64,000 nucleotides of DNA from an uncultured Prevotella sp. GTDB lineage: Bacteria > Bacteroidota > Bacteroidia > Bacteroidales > Bacteroidaceae. The notes beneath the pieces are model-generated. The model made no database searches and was not told the origin of the DNA. It saw nothing but the letters and a program-made list of their open reading frames with translations. Positions 35,030 to 42,954 of this stretch are shown piece by piece (within the stretch, counting starts at the first letter, position 1; each line of letters opens with the position of its first letter). The translations under genes were made by a program, and so were the position numbers. The DNA is taken from positions 12,651 to 76,650 of the forward strand of contig UQKO01000009.1 of the NCBI GenBank assembly GCA_900541575.1. Reading direction: 5' to 3'.

Positions 35030-35320
35030 TTAATTTATTTCTTTTGTAAAGTTATTTTCATTCGTAGTTTCTTCCTTTGTGCTTTGCTTGTCTCGGGGGC
35101 GGCGCACGATGGCATAGATGATGAAAAGGTAGCCAAAGAGGGCTACGGCGGGAGCCACCTTTACATGGCGTGCGTCGAAGATGGCGGTATTGAATGTTGA
35201 TTCGTTGGAACCCGAGCCCGACATTAAAATCATGCCGACGATTACCACGGCCATACCGATGGCTAGGAGGATGAAGTTCGTGCGATCAAAAGCGAACACT
35301 TTCTTGGCAGTAGTTTTCAT
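35030..35320 (-). CDS. DUF3098 family small membrane protein
   Basis: 96 aa with two helices: TNFILLAIGMAVVIVGMILM and VAPAVALFGYLFIIYAIVRR. The lead-in FAFDRTNF and the MSGSGS after the first helix are typical of DUF3098, which lies between ftsX and uppP in many Bacteroidetes. The C-terminus is short, charged and cytoplasmic. Function unknown; the place beside ftsX and uppP suggests cell envelope work. Confidence 0.82.
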   Translation of the reverse strand: MKTTAKKVFAFDRTNFILLAIGMAVVIVGMILMSGSGSNESTFNTAIFDARHVKVAPAVALFGYLFIIYAIVRRPRDKQSTKEETTNENNFTKEIN

Positions 35321-35493
35321 TGTGTGCGTTATGTATATTTTGTTGTTTGTTTGCTATAAAGGAAATTGGAGATTTCTTTTTTGTAGCTGACGCGTCGCGT
35401 CTTGGCAGAAAGGATGGAGCGTGGGGCTTCAGTGGTGTTTACTTTTCTGCAGTGCCGCCGTGCAACAAGTCGGCCACATCATCACTCTCTCTA

Positions 35494-36369
35494 TTACACC
35501 ACTGTCTTATTTCTCAGGTGTTTGTTCACGGAGAAGAAGGCACAGAGCACTGTCAGAACGATGCCACAGGCAAAGATGGTACCAATGGTATATATCCACA
35601 CGTCTGGCGTGACGAGTTGATTGAAATAGATGTCGCCTGTGCCAGCTTCAAAGCGCAGATAGTAGAGCGCAGCACCGAGCAGACCACCGGCTATTACGGC
35701 TGCCACAATACCAATGCGTAGAGCTTGCCATATAAAGGGACGGCGAATGAAACCCCAACTAGCTCCAACTAGTTTCATTGTGTGGATGCTATATCGGCGA
35801 GCATACACGCTCATGCGGATAGTATTGTTGATGAGCGAGAATGATACCACGGCTAGCAAGGCTGCCACCACGAGCAGAATGATGCTCACCGAAGGAATCG
35901 TGCGGTCAAGTTTCTGCATGATGTCGCGCGGATAGTTTATTTCCGTCACGCCTTGCAACTTTTGCATATCCCCTTCGTAGCGTTTTAGGCTGTCGAGGTT
36001 GGCATAGTCGGCTTTAAGATAAACTTCAAACTCTGCGGGGATAGGGCTAGAGCCCTGAAATTCGCCCATGTCGCCCCCAAGGGCTTCGTTCATTTCAGCA
36101 ATACCCTGCAGTTTCGACTTGTAGCTCACAGCCCTAGCATAGGGGGCATGGCGTAAGTGAGATTGCACGGCTAGAAGGTCGTGGTGAGATATGCTGTCGT
36201 TGAGCATCACCTCCACGAAAAGCCCCTCGCGTAGCTGTCGGCTAAAATTGTTGCCGATGCTTACAAAGAGTACTATCATGCCTAGAAGTACGAGCACGAG
36301 TGTAGTGCTAATTCCTGTGGTGATGGTGGCAAATTTTCCTGCCGAACGTATCTTTTTTTTCTTGCTCAT
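35494..36369 (-). CDS. ftsX: cell division protein FtsX
   Basis: 291 aa: one N-terminal helix (ITTGISTTLVLVLLGMIVLF), an extracytoplasmic domain (residues about 45-165), then three helices typical of the FtsX/permease fold. LQGVTEINYPRDIMQKL and VASLLGxx-like MKLVGASWGFIRRPF are family features. With FtsE it controls septal peptidoglycan hydrolases; ftsE is not in the window. First gene of the five-gene operon; a TACTTTTG box is about 50 bases upstream. Confidence 0.92.
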   Translation of the reverse strand: MSKKKKIRSAGKFATITTGISTTLVLVLLGMIVLFVSIGNNFSRQLREGLFVEVMLNDSISHHDLLAVQSHLRHAPYARAVSYKSKLQGIAEMNEALGGDMGEFQGSSPIPAEFEVYLKADYANLDSLKRYEGDMQKLQGVTEINYPRDIMQKLDRTIPSVSIILLVVAALLAVVSFSLINNTIRMSVYARRYSIHTMKLVGASWGFIRRPFIWQALRIGIVAAVIAGGLLGAALYYLRFEAGTGDIYFNQLVTPDVWIYTIGTIFACGIVLTVLCAFFSVNKHLRNKTVV

Positions 36370-36416
36370 TTCTTTCGGGTTTGTATGAAAAGAGGCCCAA
36401 TAAGGCTAATTTCGTA

Positions 36417-36424
36417 CAAAAGTA
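36417..36424 (-). promoter_or_regulatory. -7 promoter box of the ftsX operon
   Basis: TACTTTTG on the minus strand, 48 bases before the ftsX ATG. Confidence 0.5.
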
Positions 36425-36642
36425 CAATAAAAACGCGCGCATCCAAAGCATTCTCTGTCTTTTAACAAAATATGTAGTAATTTGCCATGATTGTCAAGGA
36501 AGAGCAATGGCATCAATTTGATGGGTAAAGCGCACGTGCGAGGTGTGTAGCAGAGACAGTGTATAAGTTGTACACAACTATTCCTCTGTTTTGTAAGAGT
36601 GGTCACATTTGCCGCCGATGAGCACCAATTAAGTTCAAAAAA

Positions 36643-36675
36643 TTTGGACATTACGTCCGAAAATTCCTATATTTG
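36643..36675 (+). promoter_or_regulatory. promoter of floA
   Basis: TTTG (36643-36646), 21 bases, TATATTTG (36668-36675): a full Bacteroidetes promoter, with a leader of about 175 bases before floA. The rest of 36425-36858 shows no gene. Confidence 0.6.
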
Positions 36676-36858
36676 CAGTTGGTACATTGCGTGCAGAATA
36701 TCCAGAGGAATGAGCCTCTAAAAATCCGTACAACGTGGCCTAAAAATAACAATTTTATTCACCCTAAATTGCTCATAAGATAGGCAGCGGAGCTATGTAG
36801 TAAGTAAACATCGTCTTACCTTCTAAGCGCTATCTTGTGCCAAGAAAAACAAAAGCGT

Positions 36859-37860
36859 ATGTTTATCAATGATCCCGTGGTTATATCCGTCGTTGTGGTG
36901 GTAGCCATTGTATGCCTCAGTATTTTTTTTCATTTTGTGCCATTCTTTCTTTGGCTTAGTGCCAAAGTATCGGGTGTAAAGATTTCTCTTATTCAGCTTT
37001 TCTTGATGCGTATCCGTAACGTACCGCCCAACGTGATTGTGCCTAGCCTCATTGAAGCTCACAAGGCAGGCCTTCGCACCGTGACACGCGACAATCTCGA
37101 AGCTCACTATATGACGGGCGGTCATGTGCAGCGTGTGGTGCATGCCCTCGTGTCAGCCTCGAAAGCCAATATCGACCTCTCTTTTGAGAAAGCCACAGCC
37201 ATCGACCTTGCAGGTCGTGATGTGTTCGAGGCTGTGCAGACGAGTGTCAATCCAAAGGTGATTGATACTCCGCCTGTGGCTGCCGTAGCCAAAAATGGTA
37301 TTCAGCTTATCGCCAAGGCTCGTGTGACAGTGCGCGCCAACATTCATCAGCTCGTGGGTGGTGCTGGCGAAGATACTATTCTAGCTCGTGTGGGCGAGGG
37401 TATCGTATCGTCTATTGGTTCTGCAGAAACGCATGAACAGGTGCTAGAGAATCCAGACTCTATCTCCAAACTAGTCCTCTCTAAGGGACTTGATGCGGGT
37501 ACGGCTTATGAGATTCTCTCAATCGACATTGCCGATATCGATGTAGGTAAGAATATCGGTGCCACCTTGCAGATGGATCAAGCCAATGCCGACAAGAACA
37601 TTGCTCAGGCCAAGGCTGAGGAGCGTCGTGCTATGGCCGTAGCCACCGAGCAAGAGATGAAGGCTAAGGCTCAGCAGGCTCGTGCCGAAGTAATACAAGC
37701 TGAAGCAGAGGTGCCCAAGGCTCTTGCCCAAGCTTTGCGCGAAGGCAACATGGGCTTCATGGATTATTATAAGTTTGAAAATCTCAAGGGCGATACCGCC
37801 ATGCGCGACGCTATCTCCAAATTCGACCCTAATTCCGTGCTAGGTGGGAAGAAGGGGTAG
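36859..37860 (+). CDS. floA: flotillin-like protein FloA (SPFH family)
   Basis: 333 aa from ATG 36859 (MFINDPVVISVVVVVAIVCL); an upstream TTG would add eight residues. A hydrophobic N-terminal hairpin anchors it in the membrane, then an SPFH domain (NVIVPSLIEAHKAGL ... DLAGRDVFEAVQTSVNPKVI) and a coiled-coil Ala/Glu-rich part (QAKAEERRAMAVATEQEMKA) lead to a short tail. FloA scaffolds lipid domains and affects membrane fluidity. Full length. Its C-terminus is followed at once by the RAYT/REP locus. Confidence 0.92.
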   Translation: MFINDPVVISVVVVVAIVCLSIFFHFVPFFLWLSAKVSGVKISLIQLFLMRIRNVPPNVIVPSLIEAHKAGLRTVTRDNLEAHYMTGGHVQRVVHALVSASKANIDLSFEKATAIDLAGRDVFEAVQTSVNPKVIDTPPVAAVAKNGIQLIAKARVTVRANIHQLVGGAGEDTILARVGEGIVSSIGSAETHEQVLENPDSISKLVLSKGLDAGTAYEILSIDIADIDVGKNIGATLQMDQANADKNIAQAKAEERRAMAVATEQEMKAKAQQARAEVIQAEAEVPKALAQALREGNMGFMDYYKFENLKGDTAMRDAISKFDPNSVLGGKKG

Positions 37861-37890
37861 TGATATTAAGAATAGGTATTATCTGTTATA

Positions 37891-37944
37891 GGCATTGAGC
37901 CTTCGCGCAGATAGCCGAAGCGAGACGCTTCGCCCCCATTTCCT
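37891..37944 (+). repeat. REP palindrome, copy A
   Basis: Core CCGAAGCGAGACGCTTCG (37915-37932) with stem CGAAGCG/CGCTTCG and loop AGA, followed by CCCCC. It sits 33 bases before the transposase gene, same orientation as copy C. Confidence 0.85.
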
Positions 37945-37976
37945 TTTGGAAAACTCCTCAAATCAAGTAAATATTG

Positions 37977-38591
37977 ATGCATATTACACAAGGAGACTTG
38001 CCGCATTGGCATCGAGAGGGTAAAATATTCTTTGTCACATTTAGATTGGCAGATTCCATGCCGCCTACGGCTGTAAGCGAATTTAAAAATGCTGTAAATA
38101 AATGGCTTGCCAGTCATGATAGCATAATAATCAAACAAGTAGCAGAGGATTTTGAAAAATACAAAGCGAATCTTGAGAATAGTTTGTACGATCGATGTTT
38201 GGGACAATGTATATTGGCACAATATGAGGTCCGAAAAATAGTGATAGATAGTTTGCATCATTTTGATCATTCGCACTATCACATACACGACTATGTAATT
38301 ATGCCGAATCATGTACATTTGCTTATAGAGCCACTTAACGATTGGCAGATACAAGATATAATGGCTAGTATAAAATCGTATACAGCGCATGAGATAAACA
38401 AGGTGTGCTCTATGCAAGGTTCTATATGGCAGCATGAATCATTCGATAGGATTATTCGTAATGATTCACATTATTACAAAGTGGTAAATTATATAGCACG
38501 AAATCTGCGACATTGCAGAGAGGGAGAGTATGCACTTTATCTAACAGATGGACGTCCTTATTTTAAGGTAATTCCAAATAATGCTTTATAG
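37977..38591 (+). CDS. REP-associated tyrosine transposase (RAYT, Y1 HUH type)
   Basis: 204 aa from ATG 37977 (a TTG three bases upstream is also in frame). Motifs: KIFFVTFRLADS (first strand), HIHDYVIMPNHVHLLIEP with the HUH pair, WQIQDIMASIKSYTAHEINK, then IWQHESFDRIIRND and YKVVNYIARNLRHC with the conserved Tyr area. This is the RAYT family, relatives of IS200 TnpA that cut and move REP hairpins. The frame is intact, so it may be active. Three REP palindromes flank it, one before and two behind, which fits a working RAYT/REP locus. Confidence 0.9.
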   Translation: MHITQGDLPHWHREGKIFFVTFRLADSMPPTAVSEFKNAVNKWLASHDSIIIKQVAEDFEKYKANLENSLYDRCLGQCILAQYEVRKIVIDSLHHFDHSHYHIHDYVIMPNHVHLLIEPLNDWQIQDIMASIKSYTAHEINKVCSMQGSIWQHESFDRIIRNDSHYYKVVNYIARNLRHCREGEYALYLTDGRPYFKVIPNNAL

Positions 38592-38614
38592 GAGGTTATT
38601 AACCTGTTATTCAT

Positions 38615-38667
38615 AGGAAGTGGGGGCGAAGCGTCTCGCTTCGGAACAGCGAGAGGGGCTCGATGCC
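38615..38667 (-). repeat. REP palindrome, copy B (inverted)
   Basis: Complement of the A/C core: GGGGGCGAAGCGTCTCGCTTCGG (in parts at 38622-38644), continuing to CGATGCC. Only the inner spacer differs from A and C. With C it forms a larger inverted pair. Confidence 0.85.
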
Positions 38668-38707
38668 CCGAAACGTCGTTATTTCAATAATATTCATATC
38701 TACGCTC

Positions 38708-38761
38708 GGCATCGAGCCTTCGCACAGATAGCCGAAGCGAGACGCTTCGCCCCCACTTCCT
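38708..38761 (+). repeat. REP palindrome, copy C
   Basis: GGCATCGAGCC then CCGAAGCGAGACGCTTCG and CCCCCACTTCC; nearly identical to copy A and the inverse of copy B. It lies about 60 bases before the sialidase ATG. Confidence 0.85.
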
Positions 38762-38820
38762 ATAAATAGTTACCCCTCCTCCTTCCTTAAAACAATCATC
38801 TAACAAATATACCAATAATT

Positions 38821-41646
38821 ATGAAGAAAAGTTACTTAAAGGCACTTGTTGCCACACTGGCACTGACTGGGCTTGGCGCAGCACAGCCAGCTATGGCTGA
38901 CGAGGTGCAGGCTTCTACAGAAGCAAGCCCTAAGTGGTACCGTATCTTTACGCCAAAACGCAGCGGGCTCTCCATCACTTCCAACGGCTCGGGACAAGGT
39001 ATCACCAATACCAAGGATGCTACCTCTCCCTACGAAGAAGCACTCCTGTGGCGCTTCGAGGCAGGTACTACCGCTGGTACCTACAAGATTATCAACATGG
39101 ATGGCACCTCCATCTCGGCTACCACTACTACGGGCAACCCCAAACAGTATGTCAGCGTAGCTGCTGATAAAGGTAGCGACTGGACCATCAAAGCTATCGA
39201 TGGCCAAGACGATCTCTATATCATTGTTAGTGGTACGGCACAATTTAACACTAGTCAGGATGGTCCTTCCTACAAGCTCTACAACTGGGGCAGCGGCACA
39301 ACAACAGGTGACGAAGGTTGTCAATATCGTTTTGAATACGTGCCCATGGATGCCTTAGGACAGGCACAGACAAAGGCTCTCAGCATGCTCAAGAACACAC
39401 AAGAGGGTACCAATCCCGGACAGTACGCCACGGCCGACCGCGAAGCCTTCAAGACAGCCGTCAATGCTGCTACCACCGAGGACGAAGTGAAAGCCGCTAT
39501 CGAGGCATACACCGCCAAGATGATACAGGTGCAAGCCGGTAAGACTTACTACATCGTATCAGGCCCCTCAGCCGACTACTGCCAGGGAAGCTACATCTAC
39601 AGCACCGGCTCGCAGAGCCAGCCCATGTGGGGTGCTAAGGTAGTGGCTGCTCCCTATGCATGGACTTTTGAAGACGCAGGTTCGGGCAAGTTCTACGTGA
39701 AGAGCTATGCCACTGGCGAATACATCGAGCCCAACTCTACAGAGATGACAGGTGCTACCACCACCTCGAAGACCGCCAAGACTGCCTTCACCGTGAAGTC
39801 GCTTGGCGAGGGTGCATTCAATATCACCCCCGACGGCAAATATCCCATCCACGCACAGAAAGATGGCAGTGTGCTCGTAATGTGGAATGGTGGCCTCAAC
39901 ACCGCTTCGGCATGGAAGTTAGAGGAAATCACCGACGAGGAACTCAACGCTGCTCCTGCCATTGCCAGTGCAAACGTGGCATCGGGATCGCAAATCTATG
40001 CTCCTGGCAACAAGGAACAGGTACTGCTCCGCTTTGATGTCGTAGTAGCAAGTTTCAAGGGATCTCTGCCCCTCAAGGGTGTGAAGCTCAACCTCGGTGC
40101 TACGAACGTGAAGGATTTGAAGAATATTAAGCTATTCGTCTCTGAAAACTACGACTTCATCACCGCAGGCGAGCGCAAAGCCACCCTTGTGGGCACCTTA
40201 GCTGCTCCTACTACCAACGAGGTGACTATCCCAGTAGAAAAAAGCGTGGATATGAATCCTGGCAGTAGCATTTTCTACGTAACAGCTGATATTGCCGATG
40301 ATGCGAAGATTAACGATGTGGTGGATGCTTCATTGCTCAGTTTTAGCTATGGCTCCGATGCCGCTGACTTTGCAGTAAACAACGGTAATCCTGAAGGCGT
40401 AGCCCGCATCTGGTCCGTACAATCAACTCCCTTCCAGCCCTATTTGCTCGGTACACACTATTGGCGTATCCCCGCTATGGTAGTGCTTCACAATCAGAAG
40501 GATGGGAATGCAGAGAAGAATGGACGTGTAGTAGTGATGGCTGACAATCGTTTCAGCCACAATGGTGACCTTCCCAACCATATCGATGTATACGAACGCC
40601 ATTCCGACAACAATGGTAAGACCTGGAGCGAGAGCCAACTCGTGGCTGGCTCGGAAGCTCACCACAAACTAGTCGGCGTTGCTGAGAACGGATTTGGTGA
40701 TGCAGCGCTCGTGGAGACCAACAATGGTAAACTCATCGCTATCATGGTGGCAGGTCAGGCCTACTTTAGTTCATCTTCTACCAACCCTATTATTCCTTTC
40801 ATTGTCACTTCTGAGGATGGCGGCGACACTTGGAGCACCCCCCGTTCGCTCAAGGACGAACTCTATAAAGGCACTTACACACAGGGTCAGGTGCTTGGCT
40901 CATTCGCAGGTTCAGGTCGTGGCATCGTGCTGAAGCGTCAGCGCAACACCTCACTTAATGGCCGTATCATGTTCGCCATGAGCCACCGTTTTGCTGGTAA
41001 TAATATCCAGGAATACATCATCTACTCTGACGACGAAGGTGAAACTTGGCACATGTCGCCCAATTCTGCTTATAGCGGAGGCGATGAATCGAAACTCGTA
41101 GAATTGGCCGATGGTACCGTGATGATTTCTGTACGTCAATATGGTCAGCGTGGTTACAATACTTCGACCGATGGTGGTATGACTTGGGGCACTCAGAGAA
41201 AGTGGGCTGACATCAGTGGCGTGGCTTGCAACGGCGACATTCTCTATTTTAATGAGAACGTGCTTCTTCACTCTTACGTCAACAATGGCTCAGCGCGCAA
41301 AAATCTCACCGTGAAGGCTTCTTTTGATCAAGGTAAGACTTGGACCAAAGAATTTGTGGCATGTCTGCCCTCGTCAGGCTATTCTACGATGGATATTACT
41401 GGCGACGGTCAGGTGGCTATCTTCTATGAAGACGCTTCTTGCAGCACAGGCTACATACAAAACTATGGTGTATTCCCCATCGATTGGCTAGCTCCTGGTC
41501 AGGTGGCCACGGGGATTGGATCACCTGCTATCAGCGTTCCTCAAGCAAAGGGAGAGAATGTTTTTTTCGATCTCAGCGGTCGTCGAGTGGAAGTTCCCAC
41601 AAAAGGCATCTACGTAACCGCAAAAGGAGATAAACTGATTAAGTAA
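38821..41646 (+). CDS. secreted exo-alpha-sialidase with C-terminal sorting-like tail
   Basis: 941 aa. Signal peptide (LKALVATLALTGLGAAQPAMA). Residues about 30-390 hold two lectin-like or beta-trefoil-like regions and a short helical FIVAR-like segment (YATADREAFKTAVNAATTED). A BNR-associated sandwich follows (about 390-530). The sialidase propeller starts at YWRIPAMVV, whose Arg binds the sialate carboxylate, and carries four Asp boxes (SEDGGDTW, SDDEGETW, STDGGMTW, SFDQGKTW). The last 30 residues (FDLSGRRVEVPTKGIYVTAK) resemble the tails of secreted Bacteroidetes proteins. It would cleave sialic acid from host glycans. No nan genes are near. Confidence 0.88.
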   Translation: MKKSYLKALVATLALTGLGAAQPAMADEVQASTEASPKWYRIFTPKRSGLSITSNGSGQGITNTKDATSPYEEALLWRFEAGTTAGTYKIINMDGTSISATTTTGNPKQYVSVAADKGSDWTIKAIDGQDDLYIIVSGTAQFNTSQDGPSYKLYNWGSGTTTGDEGCQYRFEYVPMDALGQAQTKALSMLKNTQEGTNPGQYATADREAFKTAVNAATTEDEVKAAIEAYTAKMIQVQAGKTYYIVSGPSADYCQGSYIYSTGSQSQPMWGAKVVAAPYAWTFEDAGSGKFYVKSYATGEYIEPNSTEMTGATTTSKTAKTAFTVKSLGEGAFNITPDGKYPIHAQKDGSVLVMWNGGLNTASAWKLEEITDEELNAAPAIASANVASGSQIYAPGNKEQVLLRFDVVVASFKGSLPLKGVKLNLGATNVKDLKNIKLFVSENYDFITAGERKATLVGTLAAPTTNEVTIPVEKSVDMNPGSSIFYVTADIADDAKINDVVDASLLSFSYGSDAADFAVNNGNPEGVARIWSVQSTPFQPYLLGTHYWRIPAMVVLHNQKDGNAEKNGRVVVMADNRFSHNGDLPNHIDVYERHSDNNGKTWSESQLVAGSEAHHKLVGVAENGFGDAALVETNNGKLIAIMVAGQAYFSSSSTNPIIPFIVTSEDGGDTWSTPRSLKDELYKGTYTQGQVLGSFAGSGRGIVLKRQRNTSLNGRIMFAMSHRFAGNNIQEYIIYSDDEGETWHMSPNSAYSGGDESKLVELADGTVMISVRQYGQRGYNTSTDGGMTWGTQRKWADISGVACNGDILYFNENVLLHSYVNNGSARKNLTVKASFDQGKTWTKEFVACLPSSGYSTMDITGDGQVAIFYEDASCSTGYIQNYGVFPIDWLAPGQVATGIGSPAISVPQAKGENVFFDLSGRRVEVPTKGIYVTAKGDKLIK

Positions 41647-41682
41647 CGACTTTTAGGGTGGTTCTATTCATCCTGAAGTAAT

Positions 41683-41786
41683 AGGACTGACGGGTTAACA
41701 GATTGACAAGTTAACGGGTAAGAATGTATGGATACTCACTGTACAAACATCTTCGTTAACTAGTCAACTTGTTAACCCGTCAACTT
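41683..41786. repeat. 29-bp imperfect inverted repeat between sialidase gene and upp
   Basis: TGACGGGTTAACAGATTGAC with AAGTTAACG on the left pairs with CGTTAACTAGTCAACTTG with TTAACCCGTCA on the right, four or so mismatches, about 40 bases between. Probably a transcript hairpin ending the sialidase mRNA. Confidence 0.6.
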
Positions 41787-41801
41787 TTCCCTAATTCTTT
41801 T

Positions 41802-41833
41802 TTTGGCTTATCGCTCATTACGTATTAACTTTG
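41802..41833 (+). promoter_or_regulatory. promoter of upp
   Basis: TTTG (41802-41805), 20 bases, TAACTTTG (41826-41833); leader of about 65 bases. Confidence 0.65.
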
Positions 41834-41901
41834 CAGAGATTTGGGTTATCCCTAATCACAATAAAGCAAACTGACTATATTATTCCACAGATTCATATTT
41901 C

Positions 41902-42564
41902 ATGAAAGTAATCAATCTTGGCGAACGCAGTTCTGTGATAAACTCATACATGGCGCAACTGCGCGACGTCAATATTCAGGACAATCGTACCCTATTTCGC
42001 CGCAATATGCAGCGCATAGCTCGCGCCATAGCCTACGAGGTGAGTCGCACGCTCGATTATAGCGATAAGACCATCACTACACCGCTCGGCACTAAAGATG
42101 TGCCAACCTACGACGATCGCATCGTGGTGGGTACCGTGTTGCGTGCCGGACTAGCCTTTCACGAGGGCTTTCTCGACACTTTCGATCAGGCCGATTCTGC
42201 TTTCGTGGCAGCTTATCGTGAGGAGGGCACACGCGAAAATATCAAAATCCATGTGGAGTATATCGCTGCACCGAATCTCAACGGGTGTACTTTCCTTATG
42301 GTCGATCCGATGCTCGCTACGGGTGGTTCGCTAGAACTCTCTTATAAGGCATTCCTTAGTCACGGAACCCCTAAAAAATTGCACATCTGCTGCGCTATTG
42401 CTGCACAAGAAGGAATAGACCACCTATGCCGTGTGTTTCCTGATGATGATATTACGCTTTGGGTGGCAGCTGTCGATCCTGTGCTCAACGACGATGCTTA
42501 TATCGTGCCCGGACTGGGCGATGCAGGCGACCTCTCTTTTGGTCCGAAACTTGCTCGTCAGTAA
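41902..42564 (+). CDS. upp: uracil phosphoribosyltransferase
   Basis: 220 aa. VVGTVLRAGLAFHEGFLDTF, MVDPMLATGGSLELS (PRPP loop) and VPGLGDAGDLSFG at the C-terminus (uracil-binding) identify UPRTase. It salvages uracil to UMP. Slightly longer N-terminus than the E. coli enzyme, as usual in Bacteroidetes. Own promoter. Next comes tRNA-Arg. Confidence 0.94.
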   Translation: MKVINLGERSSVINSYMAQLRDVNIQDNRTLFRRNMQRIARAIAYEVSRTLDYSDKTITTPLGTKDVPTYDDRIVVGTVLRAGLAFHEGFLDTFDQADSAFVAAYREEGTRENIKIHVEYIAAPNLNGCTFLMVDPMLATGGSLELSYKAFLSHGTPKKLHICCAIAAQEGIDHLCRVFPDDDITLWVAAVDPVLNDDAYIVPGLGDAGDLSFGPKLARQ

Positions 42565-42676
42565 GGGAGTTACCACTAACGATTTGGCGCGAGGAAAATC
42601 ATTGCGAGAAGAAATCCAAACAAATCCTCATTGCCAAAAATCCATCATGAAAGGACAGAAAGTGCAAATAAAAGTG

Positions 42677-42684
42677 TAACTTTG
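42677..42684 (+). promoter_or_regulatory. -7 promoter box of tRNA-Arg
   Basis: TAACTTTG, 14 bases before the tRNA. Confidence 0.5.
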
Positions 42685-42698
42685 TCCGATGATTTGGA

Positions 42699-42770
42699 GC
42701 CCTCGTAGTTCAATGGATAGAACACCGCTCTCCTAAAGCAGTGATCTGAGTTCGATTCTCAGCGGGGGTA
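42699..42770 (+). tRNA. tRNA-Arg (anticodon CCT)
   Basis: 72-base cloverleaf. Acceptor GCCCTCG / CGGGGGT with wobble pairs, D arm AGTTCAATGGATAGAAC, anticodon loop CTCCTAA with CCT, T arm TCTGAGTTCGATTCTCAG. The rest of 42771-42954 shows nothing certain. Confidence 0.92.
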
Positions 42771-42954
42771 CGATGGATGGTTTAAAAGTATAGAAGTTTA
42801 AAAGTTGAAGAGTTTATGAAGAATGCTTTGCAAGGCAAATTTATTTCTCTTCACTTTCTCTACCATCTTTATTAATAGAATTATTATGCGCTTGACATCC
42901 GATGCGGCAAGAGCCGACGAGAGTTGTCAAGCGTTTTTACCATATAATCTTCCC

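Noticed and set aside
36406..36651. 81-codon minus-strand frame upstream of ftsX
   Set aside because: Cys-rich noise over the promoter region; no start context or motif.
37866..38435. 189-codon minus-strand frame
   Set aside because: Antisense to the RAYT gene, which has the HUH motif and a good start.
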